This document shows positions 43,622 to 53,874 of a stretch of 64,000 nucleotides of DNA, in pieces. The stretch is from Nocardioides cremeus. Its GTDB lineage: Bacteria > Actinomycetota > Actinomycetes > Propionibacteriales > Nocardioidaceae. The position numbers and the translations under genes were made by a program. Location: the NCBI RefSeq assembly GCF_030518195.1, contig NZ_JAULSC010000001.1, positions 372,001-436,000 of the forward strand, in the 5' to 3' direction. Each line of letters opens with the position of its first letter. The first letter of the stretch is position 1. The notes beneath the pieces were generated by a model. It ran no database searches. It was not told the DNA's origin and saw nothing but the letters and a program-made list of their open reading frames with translations.

Positions 43622-44634
43622 CCGACATCACCGACCAGACCACCAACCCCGCTGTGGACCCTGCTGCGCTGCCGCCGGTGCGGGTCGGCACCCGCCGCTC
43701 CACGCTGGCCACCACCCAGTCGGGGCACGTCGCCGAGATGATCCGCCAGCGGCTGGGCCGCGAGGCGGTGCTCGTCGAGGTGACCACCGACGGCGACCGC
43801 AGCCAGGCGGCCAGCACCTCGCTGGTCGGCTCCTCCTCCACCGGCGTCTTCGTCAGCGCCCTGCGCGACGCGCTGCTGCGCGGCGAGGTCGACGTGGCGG
43901 TGCACTCCCTCAAGGACGTGCCCACCTACCCCGCGGAGGGGATCGTGGTGGCGGCCGTGCCGCTGCGCGAGGACCCCCGCGACGTCGTCGTCGCCCGCGA
44001 CGGCCTGACCCTCGGCGAGCTGCCGGTCGGCTCCGTGGTCGGCACCGGCTCCCCGCGGCGCGCCGCGCAGCTGCACGCCCTCGGGCTCGGTTTGGAGGTG
44101 GTCGGCGTTCGTGGCAACGTCGACACCCGGATCGGCAAGGTCCGCAGCGGCGACTACGACGCCGTCGTGCTGGCTCGGGCCGGCCTGTCCCGCATCGACC
44201 GGCTCGCGGAGGTCACCGAGGTGCTCGACCCGCTGCAGGTGCTGCCCGCCCCCGGGCAGGGCGCGCTCGCGGTCGAGTGCCGGGCCGACGACGAGCTGGC
44301 CACGGCGCTCGCGGTGCTCGAGGACGTCCCGACCCGGGCAGCCGTCGACGCCGAGCGGGCCGTGCTGGCCACCCTCGAGGGCGGCTGCTCGGCCCCCATC
44401 GGGGCACTGGCCGAGGTCGTCGAGGGCGAGGACGAGGAAGAGCTGTGGGTGAGGGCCGTGGCGCTCTCGCCCGACGGGACGCTCTCGGTGCGGATGTCCG
44501 CCACCGGGAGCCCCGCCGACGCCGTGGGCGTCGGGACCCGGTTGGGAGCAGAGATGCTCGCCGACGGGGCAGGACAGCTGGGCCAGCCAGGTCCAGCGGC
44601 CACCACCGAAGCAGACAAGGTGCGAGAAGCATGA
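43618..44634 (+). CDS. hemC: hydroxymethylbilane synthase (porphobilinogen deaminase)
   Basis: A 338-residue enzyme that polymerises four porphobilinogen units to hydroxymethylbilane. VRVGTRRSTLATTQSGHVAE, the catalytic region AVHSLKDVPT, VVGTGSPRRAAQL and the dipyrromethane-cofactor Cys in TLEGGCSAPIGALAEV are intact. The ATG overlaps the hemA stop by four bases and the hemD start by four, so the operon is translationally coupled. The N-terminus is about twenty residues longer than in E. coli. Confidence 0.97.
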   Translation: MTDITDQTTNPAVDPAALPPVRVGTRRSTLATTQSGHVAEMIRQRLGREAVLVEVTTDGDRSQAASTSLVGSSSTGVFVSALRDALLRGEVDVAVHSLKDVPTYPAEGIVVAAVPLREDPRDVVVARDGLTLGELPVGSVVGTGSPRRAAQLHALGLGLEVVGVRGNVDTRIGKVRSGDYDAVVLARAGLSRIDRLAEVTEVLDPLQVLPAPGQGALAVECRADDELATALAVLEDVPTRAAVDAERAVLATLEGGCSAPIGALAEVVEGEDEEELWVRAVALSPDGTLSVRMSATGSPADAVGVGTRLGAEMLADGAGQLGQPGPAATTEADKVREA

Positions 44635-46280
44635 CGCGAGGCAAGACCACGACCGAGCCGACCGAGCGGGCACGCGGCTGGGTGTCGTTCGTCGGCAGCG
44701 GCCCCGGCGACCCCGACCTGATGACCCTGCGCGCGGTCGAGCTGCTGCGCCAGGCCGAGGTGGTCGTCACCGAGTCACCCGAGCACGAGGAGCTGGTCAG
44801 CCGGCTGCTGGGCACCGAGGTGGGCGACGGCGAGCCCGGCGCCCCCGAGGTCGTCGACGGCGGCTTCGGCGAGGACGGCCAGCCGCTGACCCACGCCGCA
44901 CGCGCCAAGGTGGTGCTCAAGCACGCCAAGAAGGGCCGCCGCGTGGTCCGCCTGATGACCGGCGACCCGTTCCTCTACGCCTCCGGGCCCGAGGAGGCCC
45001 AGGCCTGCGCCAAGGCGGGCCTCGGCTTCGAGATCGTGCCGGGCGTCTCCTCGGTCGGCGCCGTCCCGGCGTACGCCGGCATCCCGCTGACCACGAAGGA
45101 CCACCGCGAGGTCGCGGTCGTGACCTGCGACGGCACCGTCGACTGGAGCCAGTACGCCGACGACCGCACCCTGGTGCTGCTCTCGGGCGTGGGCCAGGTC
45201 GCCGAGATCGCCAAGGCGCTCGTCTCGGCGGGCCGCTCGCCCGCCACCCCGGTCGCGATGACCCGGGTCGGCACCACCACCGAGCAGGCCACCGTCACCT
45301 CGACGCTCGCCGACATCGGCGCCGACGCCCGCGCGGCCCGGATGGCGCCCCCGGCCGTCATCGTGGTCGGCAAGGTCGTCGACCTGCGCGAGACGCTGTC
45401 GTGGTTCGAGACCAAGCCGCTCTTCGGCTGGCGGGTCCTGGTGCCGCGCACCAAGGACCAGGCCGGTCCGCTGACCACCCGCCTGCGCGGCTACGGCGCG
45501 GTGCCCGAGGAGGTCCCCACGATCTCCGTCGAGCCGCCGCGCAACCCCCAGCAGATGGACAAGGCCGTGCGCGGCCTGGTCGAGGGCCGCTACGAGTGGA
45601 TCGCCTTCACCTCGGTCAACGCCGTCAAGGCCGTGCGCGAAAAGTTCGAGGAGTACGGCCTCGACGCCCGCGCCTTCTCCGGGCTCAAGATCGCCGCGGT
45701 CGGCGACAAGACCGCCGGCGCCATCGCCGACTGGGGCCTGCGCGCCGACCTGGTGCCCTCGGGCGAGCAGTCGGCCGCCGGGCTGCTGGCCGACTGGCCC
45801 GAGTACGACGACGTGCTCGACCCGATCAACCGGGTCTTCCTGCCGCGCGCCGACATCGCGACCGAGAACCTGGTCGCCGGCCTGATCGACCTGGGCTGGG
45901 AGTGCGACGACGTCACCGCCTACCGCACCGTGCGCGCCACCCCGCCGCCGGCGCCGACGCGTGACGCGATCAAGTCGGGCAAGTTCGACGCGGTCGTCTT
46001 CACCTCCTCCTCCACGGTGCGCAACCTGGTCGGGATCGCGGGCAAGCCGCACCCCTCCACCGTCATCGCGGTGATCGGTCCGGCCACGGCCAAGACCGCC
46101 GAGGAGCACGGGCTGCGCGTCGACGTGCTCTCGCCCAAGCCCGACGTCGACGTGCTCGTCGACGCGCTCGCCGACTTCGGCGCCGCGCGCCGGCTCGCGC
46201 TGCTCGAGGAGGGCCAGCCGGTCACCAAGCCGTCCGAGCGCAAGCCGGCGGCCCGGCGCCGCGCGACCTCGCGGTCCTGA
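44631..46280 (+). CDS. hemD: bifunctional uroporphyrinogen-III C-methyltransferase / uroporphyrinogen-III synthase
   Basis: A 549-residue fusion. The N-terminal half is an SUMT (CobA/CysG-like) domain making precorrin-2: [50 protein letters not shown]. The C-terminal half is uroporphyrinogen-III synthase, closing hydroxymethylbilane: [55 protein letters not shown]. The fusion is normal in actinobacteria and splits flux between haem and sirohaem/cobalamin. A basic tail ([12 protein letters not shown]) closes it. It overlaps hemC by four bases. Confidence 0.96.
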   Translation: MTRGKTTTEPTERARGWVSFVGSGPGDPDLMTLRAVELLRQAEVVVTESPEHEELVSRLLGTEVGDGEPGAPEVVDGGFGEDGQPLTHAARAKVVLKHAKKGRRVVRLMTGDPFLYASGPEEAQACAKAGLGFEIVPGVSSVGAVPAYAGIPLTTKDHREVAVVTCDGTVDWSQYADDRTLVLLSGVGQVAEIAKALVSAGRSPATPVAMTRVGTTTEQATVTSTLADIGADARAARMAPPAVIVVGKVVDLRETLSWFETKPLFGWRVLVPRTKDQAGPLTTRLRGYGAVPEEVPTISVEPPRNPQQMDKAVRGLVEGRYEWIAFTSVNAVKAVREKFEEYGLDARAFSGLKIAAVGDKTAGAIADWGLRADLVPSGEQSAAGLLADWPEYDDVLDPINRVFLPRADIATENLVAGLIDLGWECDDVTAYRTVRATPPPAPTRDAIKSGKFDAVVFTSSSTVRNLVGIAGKPHPSTVIAVIGPATAKTAEEHGLRVDVLSPKPDVDVLVDALADFGAARRLALLEEGQPVTKPSERKPAARRRATSRS

Positions 46281-46299
46281 GCGGGGCGGGGGAGCCACG

Positions 46300-47304
46300 G
46301 TGAGCAGCGACGGGCTCGAGGGCGCGGTGGCCGGACCCGTGGTCCGGCCACGCCGGCTGCGCACCACCCCGGCCATGCGCCGGATGGTCGCCGAGACCCA
46401 GGTGGCCCCGCGCCAGCTGGTGCTGCCGCTCTTCGTGCGCGAGGGGATCAGCGAGCCGCAGCCGATCTCCTCGATGCCCGGGGTCGTGCAGCACACCCGC
46501 TCCAGCCTTCTCGCCGCGGTCGCCGAGGCCGCCGAGCTCGGGCTGGGCGGGGTGATGCTCTTCGGCATCCCCGAGACCCGCGACGCCACCGGCTCGGGGG
46601 GCGTCGACCCCGCCGGCATCCTCAACCTGGCGATCACCGACGTGGTCGGCGAGGTCGGCGACGCGCTGACGGTGATGAGCGACCTGTGCCTCGACGAGTT
46701 CACCGACCACGGGCACTGCGGGCTGCTGACCCCCGACGGGCGCGTCGACAACGACCGCACGCTCGCGGCGTACGCCGAGATGGCGCGCGCGCAGGCCCAC
46801 GCCGGCGTCGACATGGTCGGGCCCAGCGGGATGATGGACGGCCAGGTCGCGGTCGTGCGCGAGGCGCTCGACGCCGCCGAGCACACCGACGTCTCGATCC
46901 TGGCCTACTCCGCGAAGTACGCCTCCGCCTTCTACGGGCCCTTCCGCGAGGCGGTCGACTCCTGCCTCGAGGGTGACCGGCGCACCTACCAGCAGGACCC
47001 AGCCAACGCGGTCGAGGGCGTGCGCGAGGCGCTGCTCGACGTCGCCGAGGGTGCCGACGTGGTGATGGTCAAGCCGGCCCTGGCCTACCTCGACGTGGTG
47101 CGCCGGGTGCGCGACGCCGTCGACGTGCCGGTGGCGGCGTACAACATCTCCGGTGAGTACGCGATGGTCGAGGCCGCCGCCGCGAACGGCTGGATCGACC
47201 GCGAGGCCGCGATCCTCGAGACGCTCGGCTCGATCCACCGCGCCGGCGCCGACGTCATCCTGACCTACTGGGCGGCCGAGGCCGCACGGCTGCTGCGCAC
47301 CTGA
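46300..47304 (+). CDS. hemB: delta-aminolevulinic acid dehydratase (porphobilinogen synthase)
   Basis: A 334-residue enzyme joining two 5-aminolevulinate molecules to porphobilinogen. Schiff-base lysines lie in [17 protein letters not shown] and [15 protein letters not shown]. The metal region reads [17 protein letters not shown]: two of the usual three zinc cysteines are kept and the middle one is Asp, so the metal is mixed or Mg-type. It starts with GTG after GGGGGAG. It is the last gene of the rex-hem operon, followed by a strong hairpin. Confidence 0.96.
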   Translation: MSSDGLEGAVAGPVVRPRRLRTTPAMRRMVAETQVAPRQLVLPLFVREGISEPQPISSMPGVVQHTRSSLLAAVAEAAELGLGGVMLFGIPETRDATGSGGVDPAGILNLAITDVVGEVGDALTVMSDLCLDEFTDHGHCGLLTPDGRVDNDRTLAAYAEMARAQAHAGVDMVGPSGMMDGQVAVVREALDAAEHTDVSILAYSAKYASAFYGPFREAVDSCLEGDRRTYQQDPANAVEGVREALLDVAEGADVVMVKPALAYLDVVRRVRDAVDVPVAAYNISGEYAMVEAAAANGWIDREAAILETLGSIHRAGADVILTYWAAEAARLLRT

Positions 47305-47323
47305 GCACCTGAGCCGCACAGAC

Positions 47324-47362
47324 GCGAGGAGCCCCGACCGGTGACCGGTCGGGGCTCCTCGC
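47324..47362. terminator. strong hairpin terminator after hemB
   Basis: A near-perfect palindrome centred on base 47343; each arm reads GCGAGGAGCCCCGACCGG toward the centre. It sits between the convergent hemB and lytic transglycosylase genes with no T-tract, typical of actinobacterial bidirectional terminators. Confidence 0.85.
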
Positions 47363-47384
47363 TGATGTAGTGCTGGGTGGTGGG

Positions 47385-48599
47385 CTACTTGCCCATGTAC
47401 TTGTTCACGCACTTGTCGAAGGGGTCGTTGCTGCTGAGGATGTTGTCGACGTAGCCGTCGAGCGTGCACTGCAGCACCGCCTGGGCGTAGCTGAGCACCT
47501 CGTCGACGACCGACACGCTGGTCGAGGGCAGGGCCGGCAGCGTCGGCGTCGGGGCGCCGGGGATGCCCAGGCCGCCGCCGCCGTTGCCGCCGTTGCCGCC
47601 GCCGACCGGCGGGGCCGGCGACTCGGGCTCGGGCTCGGGGGCGGGCTCGGGCGCCGGCTCCGGGGCCGGCTGCGAGGGGCCGGGGCCCTGCTGCGACGGG
47701 CCCGGCTGGGGGCCCTTGGTCGGCCTGGCCGGCTTCGGGGGCGTGAACGTCGGGTCCGGGGCGAAGGTCTGCGCGGCCATGGTGTTGGTGGGCACCGAGG
47801 TGTAGTCGCCCGACATGTAGGCATCCATGATCGAGAGCACCAGGTCGACGTACTCGTCGGAGTTGTTGTAGCGGAAGACCGCCTTCTCCTGCCCGGCGGT
47901 CGTCGACAGGTCGTCGTCGCCGGAGCAGAGGTAGACGGCGGTGCCGAGCGCGGCGTCGTCGACGTCCTGCGGGTTGCGCTGGCCGTCACCGTCGGCGTCG
48001 ACGCCCACGACCGACCAGGTGGAGGGGATGAACTGCATCGGGCCGATCGCCCGGTCGAAGGTGGTGTCCTTGTCGAACTGGCCGGCGTCGGTGTCGCGGA
48101 TCAGCGCGGTGCCGCGCTTGCCGTCGAGCGGGATGCCGTAGATGCCGGGACGGGCCACGCCCTCGTCGTCGAGCACGTTGCCGCCGTAGCGGCCGTGGTC
48201 GGACTCGACGCGCCCGATCGCCGCGATCAGCTGCCAGGTGACGTTGCACGACTTGTCGGCCTCGTTGATGACCGTCTCGGCACGCTGGTAGGCGGCCAGG
48301 GCGGCGGAGGGGATGTCGGAGTTCGAGGCGGTGGCCACCACGCGCTGCGCGTTCTTGCCGCGCAGGCCCGCGGCGACGACGTCACCGGTCGACACGCTCG
48401 CCGGGGCCTCGATGGCCTCGGTCGGCACGCTGGTGCCGTCGGGCAGGGCGGAGACCTCGGTGGGGCTCACGACCTGCTCGGAGGCGTTGATCGTCGCGGG
48501 GGAGGCGCCGACCAGGCTGGCGGTGACCGCTGCCGAGAGCAGGCCGAGCGGCACCAGGGCCGTCGTCCTCTGCAGGCGGCCTGTTCGCTGTGCGGGCAT
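47385..48599 (-). CDS. secreted lytic murein transglycosylase with Pro-rich linker
   Basis: A 404-residue secreted cell-wall enzyme. After a basic N-terminus comes a hydrophobic signal ([20 protein letters not shown]). The MltB/SLT-type catalytic domain follows with [17 protein letters not shown], containing the likely catalytic Glu, and [21 protein letters not shown] ~70-residue PAPEP/Gly-Asn linker then leads to a short C-terminal segment with two cysteines ([21 protein letters not shown]). It cleaves glycan strands of peptidoglycan during growth. ATG 48599 has GGGGAG upstream. Confidence 0.88.
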   Translation of the reverse strand: MPAQRTGRLQRTTALVPLGLLSAAVTASLVGASPATINASEQVVSPTEVSALPDGTSVPTEAIEAPASVSTGDVVAAGLRGKNAQRVVATASNSDIPSAALAAYQRAETVINEADKSCNVTWQLIAAIGRVESDHGRYGGNVLDDEGVARPGIYGIPLDGKRGTALIRDTDAGQFDKDTTFDRAIGPMQFIPSTWSVVGVDADGDGQRNPQDVDDAALGTAVYLCSGDDDLSTTAGQEKAVFRYNNSDEYVDLVLSIMDAYMSGDYTSVPTNTMAAQTFAPDPTFTPPKPARPTKGPQPGPSQQGPGPSQPAPEPAPEPAPEPEPESPAPPVGGGNGGNGGGGLGIPGAPTPTLPALPSTSVSVVDEVLSYAQAVLQCTLDGYVDNILSSNDPFDKCVNKYMGK

Positions 48600-48907
48600 C
48601 GCGTCGTCTCCCCTTGTCGTCCTGCCGGCTGCTTCGCGCCGGCGCTGCTGGTAGGTGTGCTCCCTCAAGCACCTGTGACCGACCTAACGATCCTCCCATA
48701 CCGACGTTACGGGCACAGCCGTTCGCCGGAGCCCGGGCCGCGGACGGCCGGCCGCCCGCACCAGGACGGTGCCCCCCGTCCGGGCAGGGCAAACCCGGCC
48801 ACGAGGGGGTGGGTGGCCGGGGCTCGGGCAGTGGGCTGGACCACCCCGCCCGTCGGGGCCGTCGGCACCGGCGTGACGCGCTTTTCGGTGATGGGGACAA
48901 TGGCCGG
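48600..48907. other. 308-bp divergent intergenic region between lytic transglycosylase and hemL
   Basis: It holds a more AT-rich patch (about 48670-48720) with AGGTG/AGCACCT arms near 48652-48673, likely the leader and promoter of the transglycosylase gene, and the hemL promoter at its right end. The middle (about 48730-48860) is GC-rich and shows no gene. I found no recognisable c-di-AMP riboswitch. Confidence 0.5.
48873..48901 (+). promoter_or_regulatory. promoter of hemL (leaderless)
   Basis: GTGACG -35 (48873-48878), a 17-base spacer and GACAAT -10 (48896-48901), ending six bases before the GTG start at 48908. Confidence 0.6.
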
Positions 48908-50242
48908 GTGAGCGCAGGCCAGCAGCACGTGACGACCGACGCCTCGGCGGAGATGTTCCGCCGGGCCCACCGCGTGACCCCGGGCGGGGTGAACTCGCCG
49001 GTGCGCGCGTTCAACGCCGTCGGCGGCACGCCGCGCTTCATCCGCTCCGCCCAGGGGGCGTGGCTGCACGACGTCGACGGCAACTCCTACGTCGACCTGA
49101 TCTGCTCGTGGGGCCCGATGCTGCTGGGCCACGCCCACCCCGAGGTGCTCGAGGCGGTGCAGGCGGCGGTCGCGCGCGGCACGTCGTACGGCACCCCGAC
49201 CGAGCCGGAGGTGGAGCTCGCCGAGGAGATCGTCGAGCGCACCTCGGTCGAGAAGGTCCGCTTCGTCTCCTCCGGCACCGAGGCCACGATGTCGGCGATC
49301 CGGCTGGCGCGCGGCTTCACCGGCCGCGACGTCGTGGTGAAGTTCGCCGGCTGCTACCACGGCCACGTCGACGCGCTGCTGGCCTCGGCCGGCTCGGGCC
49401 TGGCCACCTTCGCGGTGCCCGGCACCCCCGGCGTGCCCGCGTCGTCGACCGAGCTGACCCTGGTGCTGCCCTACAACGACCGGGCCGCGGTCGAGGCGGT
49501 CTTCGCCGAGCACGGCGACCGGATCGCCTGCCTGGTCACCGAGGCCGCCGCCGGCAACATGGGCGTGGTGCCGCCCGAGCCGGGCTTCAACGAGTTCCTC
49601 GCGGCGACCTGCGCCCGCCACGGCGCGCTGTTCGTCAGCGACGAGGTGATGACCGGCTTCCGCGTCTCGCGGCAGGGCCAGTGGGGCCTCGACGGCGCCG
49701 TCGAGGGCTGGCGCCCCGACCTGGTCACCTTCGGCAAGGTGATGGGCGGCGGCTTCCCCGCTGCGGCCTTCGGGGGGCGCGCCGACGTGATGGGCCACCT
49801 CTCCCCGGAGGGCCCCGTCTACCAGGCGGGCACGCTGTCGGGGAACCCCGTCGCCACCACCGCCGGCCTGGCCACCCTGCGCCTGGCCACCCCCGAGGTC
49901 TACGACCACCTGACCCGCGCCGGCGAGACCATCAAGGCCGCCGCCGCCGAGGCGCTCGAGGCCGCCGGCGTCGCGCACACCATCCAGTCGACCGGCACGA
50001 TGTTCTCGGTCTTCTTCGCCGAGGGCCCGGTCCGCGACTTCGACGACGCCTCGCGCACCGACACCGCGGCGTACGGCGCCTTCTTCCACGCGATGCTCGA
50101 GCGCGGGGTCTACCTCCCGCCGTCGGCGTACGAGGCGTGGTTCCTCTCCGCAGCCCACGACGACCGCGCGGTGCAGACCGTGCTCGACGCCCTGCCCGAG
50201 GCCGCCCGAGCGGCCGCCGCGACCGAGAGGCCCGTGCGATGA
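48908..50242 (+). CDS. hemL: glutamate-1-semialdehyde 2,1-aminomutase
   Basis: A 444-residue PLP enzyme converting glutamate-1-semialdehyde to 5-aminolevulinate, completing the C5 path begun by Hem[58 protein letters not shown] and the PLP-Lys motif [19 protein letters not shown] are intact. The first codon is GTG with no Shine-Dalgarno sequence, consistent with the leaderless promoter. It overlaps the phosphatase gene by four bases and leads into the cytochrome c genes, as in mycobacteria. Confidence 0.97.
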   Translation: MSAGQQHVTTDASAEMFRRAHRVTPGGVNSPVRAFNAVGGTPRFIRSAQGAWLHDVDGNSYVDLICSWGPMLLGHAHPEVLEAVQAAVARGTSYGTPTEPEVELAEEIVERTSVEKVRFVSSGTEATMSAIRLARGFTGRDVVVKFAGCYHGHVDALLASAGSGLATFAVPGTPGVPASSTELTLVLPYNDRAAVEAVFAEHGDRIACLVTEAAAGNMGVVPPEPGFNEFLAATCARHGALFVSDEVMTGFRVSRQGQWGLDGAVEGWRPDLVTFGKVMGGGFPAAAFGGRADVMGHLSPEGPVYQAGTLSGNPVATTAGLATLRLATPEVYDHLTRAGETIKAAAAEALEAAGVAHTIQSTGTMFSVFFAEGPVRDFDDASRTDTAAYGAFFHAMLERGVYLPPSAYEAWFLSAAHDDRAVQTVLDALPEAARAAAATERPVR

Positions 50243-50919
50243 CCGGCACCCCCGACACGATCGTCCACCTGCTGCGCCACGGCGAGGTGCACAACCCCGA
50301 CGGCGTCCTCTACGGCCGCCGCGACGGCTTCCACCTCTCCGACCTCGGTCACCGGATGGCCGAGCGGATCGCCGAGCAGATCGGGCACCGCGACATCGTG
50401 CACCTGCGCTCCTCGCCGCTGGAGCGCGCCCAGGAGACCGGCCGGCCGCTGGCGAAGGCCCTGGGCCTCGACATCGTCACCGACGACCGCGTCATCGAGT
50501 CGACCAACGTCTTCGAGGGCGAGCAGTTCGGCCCGGGCCACAACGCGCTCAAGAAGCCCTCCACGTGGCGGCACCTGTGGAACCCCTTCAAGCCCTCGTG
50601 GGGCGAGCCCTACAAGGAGGTCGTCGCCCGCATGATGAGCGCGGTGCACGACGCGCGGCGCGAGGCGCAGGGCCACGAGGGGGTCCTGGTCTCCCACCAG
50701 CTGCCGATCTGGACGACCCGGCTCGCGGCCGAGGGCCGCTCCTTCCTGCACGACCCCCGCAAGCGCCAGTGCACGCTGTGCTCGCTGACCTCCTTCCACT
50801 TCGTCGGCGAGCGTCTCGCGCAGGTCTCGTACTCCGAGCCCGCGGGCGACCTGATCCCGACCGGCGACCGCTCGGCGCCGTTCTCGGCGGGCGGCGCCCC
50901 GGAGGAGAAGCGGCCTTGA
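50239..50919 (+). CDS. histidine phosphatase (phosphoglycerate mutase-like) family protein
   Basis: A 226-residue enzyme with the catalytic RHG motif in [20 protein letters not shown], a second Arg in [20 protein letters not shown] and the late His in [14 protein letters not shown]. Members are phosphatases or mutases on small phosphoesters; the substrate is unknown. It overlaps hemL by four bases and precedes the TlpA-like gene by two, a conserved arrangement in actinobacteria (Rv0525-Rv0526 recalled). Confidence 0.88.
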   Translation: MTGTPDTIVHLLRHGEVHNPDGVLYGRRDGFHLSDLGHRMAERIAEQIGHRDIVHLRSSPLERAQETGRPLAKALGLDIVTDDRVIESTNVFEGEQFGPGHNALKKPSTWRHLWNPFKPSWGEPYKEVVARMMSAVHDARREAQGHEGVLVSHQLPIWTTRLAAEGRSFLHDPRKRQCTLCSLTSFHFVGERLAQVSYSEPAGDLIPTGDRSAPFSAGGAPEEKRP

Positions 50920-50921
50920 GG

Positions 50922-51512
50922 ATGAGAAGCCGGCTGGCGGCCCGTGGGCTCGCCCCCGTGGTCGCGCTCGTGCTGCCCCTGGCCGGGTGCTCGTCGCTGT
51001 CGGGCACCAACGACGCCGGCTACGTGCCCGGCGACGGCCAGGTCGTGGAGTACGAGGTGGGCGACCGCGAGGGCCCCATCGAGCTCTCCGGCGAGACCGT
51101 CGACGGCGGCACCTACGACCTCGCCGACCAGCGCGGCAAGGTCGTGGTGGTCAACGTGTGGTGGAGCGGGTGCGGGCCGTGCATCAAGGAGATGCCGATG
51201 CTCACCGAGGCCGACGCCGAGACCGGTGACGACGTCGCCTTCGTGGGCATCAACATCCGTGACAACTCCGCCGCCGACGCGCAGGTCTTCGAGGACCGCC
51301 TCGGTGTCGACTACCCCTCGATCTACGCCCCCGACGGGCAGGCCCTGCTGGCCTTCCCCGGGCGCACCTCGCCCAAGGCGACGCCCTCGACCCTGGTGCT
51401 CGACGCCGAGGGCCGGGTGGCCTCGGTGATCAGCGGCGAGATCCCCTCGAAGACCACGCTGCTGACGCTGGTCGAGTCGGCCCAGGAGTCGACCCAGGAG
51501 TCCCCCTCGTGA
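50922..51512 (+). CDS. TlpA/ResA-type thiol-disulfide oxidoreductase lipoprotein
   Basis: A 196-residue lipoprotein exported across the membrane: the signal ends in the lipobox LAGC near residue 25. The thioredoxin-like domain has the redox motif CGPC in VNVWWSGCGPCIKEMPML and the cis-Pro in KATPSTLVLD. ResA-type proteins keep the haem-binding cysteines of apocytochrome c reduced. It overlaps ccdA by four bases and belongs to the cytochrome c maturation operon. Confidence 0.9.
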   Translation: MRSRLAARGLAPVVALVLPLAGCSSLSGTNDAGYVPGDGQVVEYEVGDREGPIELSGETVDGGTYDLADQRGKVVVVNVWWSGCGPCIKEMPMLTEADAETGDDVAFVGINIRDNSAADAQVFEDRLGVDYPSIYAPDGQALLAFPGRTSPKATPSTLVLDAEGRVASVISGEIPSKTTLLTLVESAQESTQESPS

Positions 51513-52264
51513 CCGACTGGCTGCAGCAGACCGCGTCCTCGGGCTCGCTGGCGCTGGCGGCGCCGTTGGCCGTGCTGGCCGGCCTCGTCTCGTTCTTCAG
51601 CCCGTGCGTGCTGCCGCTGCTGCCGGGCTACTTCTCCTACGCCACCGGGCTCTCGGGGGCCGACATCGCCGAGGGCCGGGGCAGCCGCGGCCGGATGGTG
51701 GCCGGCTCGGTCCTCTTCGTCGCCGGCTTCGGGGCCGTCTTCGTGACCCTGGGCGCCCTGGCCGGCTCGGTGAGCACCTGGCTCCGCTTCAACCAGTCGA
51801 CCATCAGCTTCTGGCTCGGCCTGTTCACCATCGTGCTGGGCCTGGCGTTCATCGGGCTGGTGCCGTGGCTGCAGCGCGACCTGCGGGTGCACAAGGTGCC
51901 GGCCGTCGGTCTGGGCGCCGCGCCCGTGCTCGGGTTCCTCTTCGGGCTGGGCTGGACGCCCTGCATCGGGCCCACCCTCGGGGTGATCCTCGGGCTGGGC
52001 TACAGCGAGGGCACCGCCGGGCGCTCCGCCCTGCTGCTGGCCTTCTACACCCTCGGCCTCGGCGTGCCGTTCGTGCTCGCCGGGCTGCTGTGGCGCCGCG
52101 CGTTGGGCGCCTTCGCCTGGGTGCGCCGGCACCAGGTCTGGGTGACCCGCGCCGGCGGGCTGATGATGGTGGCGGTCGGCGTGCTGCTGGTCACCGGCTG
52201 GTGGGACTACGCGGTCACCTGGTTGCAGGGCGAGCTGGTCTCCGACTTCGAGGTGGCGATATGA
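51509..52264 (+). CDS. ccdA: cytochrome c biogenesis protein CcdA
   Basis: A 251-residue membrane protein with six hydrophobic helices that carries electrons from cytoplasmic thioredoxin to outward-facing ResA/TlpA. The two redox cysteines are in FFSPCVLPLLPGYFSYATG and GLGWTPCIGPTLGVILGLG. The GTG start overlaps the TlpA-like gene by four bases and its end overlaps resB. It is part of System II cytochrome c assembly. Confidence 0.94.
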   Translation: MTDWLQQTASSGSLALAAPLAVLAGLVSFFSPCVLPLLPGYFSYATGLSGADIAEGRGSRGRMVAGSVLFVAGFGAVFVTLGALAGSVSTWLRFNQSTISFWLGLFTIVLGLAFIGLVPWLQRDLRVHKVPAVGLGAAPVLGFLFGLGWTPCIGPTLGVILGLGYSEGTAGRSALLLAFYTLGLGVPFVLAGLLWRRALGAFAWVRRHQVWVTRAGGLMMVAVGVLLVTGWWDYAVTWLQGELVSDFEVAI

Positions 52265-53874
52265 CCGGCACCGACCTCGACGCCGGCCCCGGGGCAGGCG
52301 CCGCCGGCGAGCCCCGCCCCGACGGCCGGCGGGCCGGCGAGCTGACCCCGCGCGAGCTGGGCCGCTGGGCCTGGCGCCAGCTGACCTCGATGCGCACCGC
52401 GCTGATCCTGCTGCTGCTGCTCGCCCTGGCCGCGGTGCCCGGCTCGGTGGTGCCCCAGCAGGGCGTCGACGCGCTCGCCGCGTCGCGCTGGCGCGAGGAC
52501 CACCCGCGGCTGACGCCGGTCTACGAGTGGCTCGACCTCTTCGACGTCTACGGCTCGGTCTGGTTCGCGGCCATCTACGTGCTGCTGATGATCAGCCTCG
52601 TCGGCTGCATCATCCCGCGCACCCTCGTCTACGCCCGCAACATCCGCGCCGTCCCGCCCGCCGCGCCGCGCAACCTGGGCCGCCTGCCCGACCACGCGTC
52701 GTACGAGAGCCAGGAGGGGGTCGAGGAGGTCCTCGAGCAGGCCCGTGCCGAGCTACGGCGCCGCCGCTACCGCCTGCGCCCGGTCGAGGCCGAGGGGCCC
52801 GGCGCCGGGGCGGTCTCCGCCGAGCGCGGCTACCTGCGCGAGGTCGGCAACCTGGTCTTCCACCTCTCGATCATCGTGGTGCTGGTGGGCTTCGCGATGG
52901 GCAGCCTGTTCGGCTACAAGGGCGGCGTGATCGTGCTGGTCGGCAACGGCTTCTCCAACAACCTCACCCAGTACGACGACTTCGTGCCCGGCTCGGCGTT
53001 CTCCGCCGACGAGATGGAGCCGTTCTCCTTCGACGTCGAGGACTTCGAGGTCGAGTGGCTCACCGAGGGCCGTGCCCGGGGACAGGCCCGCAACTTCGTG
53101 GCGCAGCTGCGCTACCGGGAGGAGCCGGGCGCCCCCGAGCAGGACTACGACCTGCGCGTGAACCACCCGTTGCAGATCGGCGACTCCGAGGTCTTCCTGG
53201 TCGGCCACGGCTACGCGCCCGTGATCACGGTGCGCGACGAGCGGGGCGAGGTCGTGGCCAGCGGGCCGCGGGTCTTCCTGCCGCAGGACCAGAGCTTCCT
53301 GTCCTTCGGCGTCATCAAGGCGCCCGCCGCCGAGCCCGACGGGCTCGGCCTGGAGGGGCTGTTCTACCCGACCTTCGTCAACATCGGCGGCGACCCCGTC
53401 AACGTCATGGGCGACACCCTCAACCCGGCCATCTCGATGCTGGTCTACCGCGGCGACCTGGGCCTCGACGGCGGGCGCTCGCAGTCGGTCTACATCCTCG
53501 AGAAGGACGACGCCGAGCAGGTGACGAAGGCCGACGGCAGCCCGCTGCGCGTCGACCTGCAGCCCGGCGCCACCCAGGAGCTGCCCGACGGCCTCGGCAG
53601 CGTCACCTTCGAGGGCGTGCAGCCGTGGGTGCGGGTGCAGGTCAGCCAGAGCCCCGGCAAGGTGGTGGCCCTCGTCGGCGTCGTGGCGGCCCTGCTGGGG
53701 CTGCTGGGCAGCCTGTTCATCCGGCCGCGCCGGGTGTGGGTGCGCGCGCGCCGTGAGGGTGGGCGCACCGTCGTGGACCTGGCCGCCCTCGACCGCTCCG
53801 GCGGCGGCGACGTGGCGTTGGTGCTCGCCGATATCGTGGAGTCGCTGCGTCCCGCAGCCGAGAAGGAGCAGTGA
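52261..53874 (+). CDS. resB: cytochrome c biogenesis protein ResB
   Basis: A 537-residue membrane protein forming the System II haem-delivery and ligation complex with CcsB. Hydrophobic segments are near residues 45-65 (LILLLLLALAAVPGSVVPQ), 100-120, 200-220 (FHLSIIVVLVGFAMGSLFG) and near 470 (VALVGVVAALLGLLGSLFI); between the last two lies a large external domain with HPLQIGDSEVFLVGHGY. It overlaps ccdA and ccsB by four bases. Confidence 0.94.
   Translation: MTGTDLDAGPGAGAAGEPRPDGRRAGELTPRELGRWAWRQLTSMRTALILLLLLALAAVPGSVVPQQGVDALAASRWREDHPRLTPVYEWLDLFDVYGSVWFAAIYVLLMISLVGCIIPRTLVYARNIRAVPPAAPRNLGRLPDHASYESQEGVEEVLEQARAELRRRRYRLRPVEAEGPGAGAVSAERGYLREVGNLVFHLSIIVVLVGFAMGSLFGYKGGVIVLVGNGFSNNLTQYDDFVPGSAFSADEMEPFSFDVEDFEVEWLTEGRARGQARNFVAQLRYREEPGAPEQDYDLRVNHPLQIGDSEVFLVGHGYAPVITVRDERGEVVASGPRVFLPQDQSFLSFGVIKAPAAEPDGLGLEGLFYPTFVNIGGDPVNVMGDTLNPAISMLVYRGDLGLDGGRSQSVYILEKDDAEQVTKADGSPLRVDLQPGATQELPDGLGSVTFEGVQPWVRVQVSQSPGKVVALVGVVAALLGLLGSLFIRPRRVWVRARREGGRTVVDLAALDRSGGGDVALVLADIVESLRPAAEKEQ

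Noticed and set aside
48600..48907. c-di-AMP (ydaO-type) riboswitch upstream of the lytic transglycosylase
   Set aside because: Such riboswitches often precede wall hydrolases in actinobacteria, but the conserved core was not found on the minus strand here.
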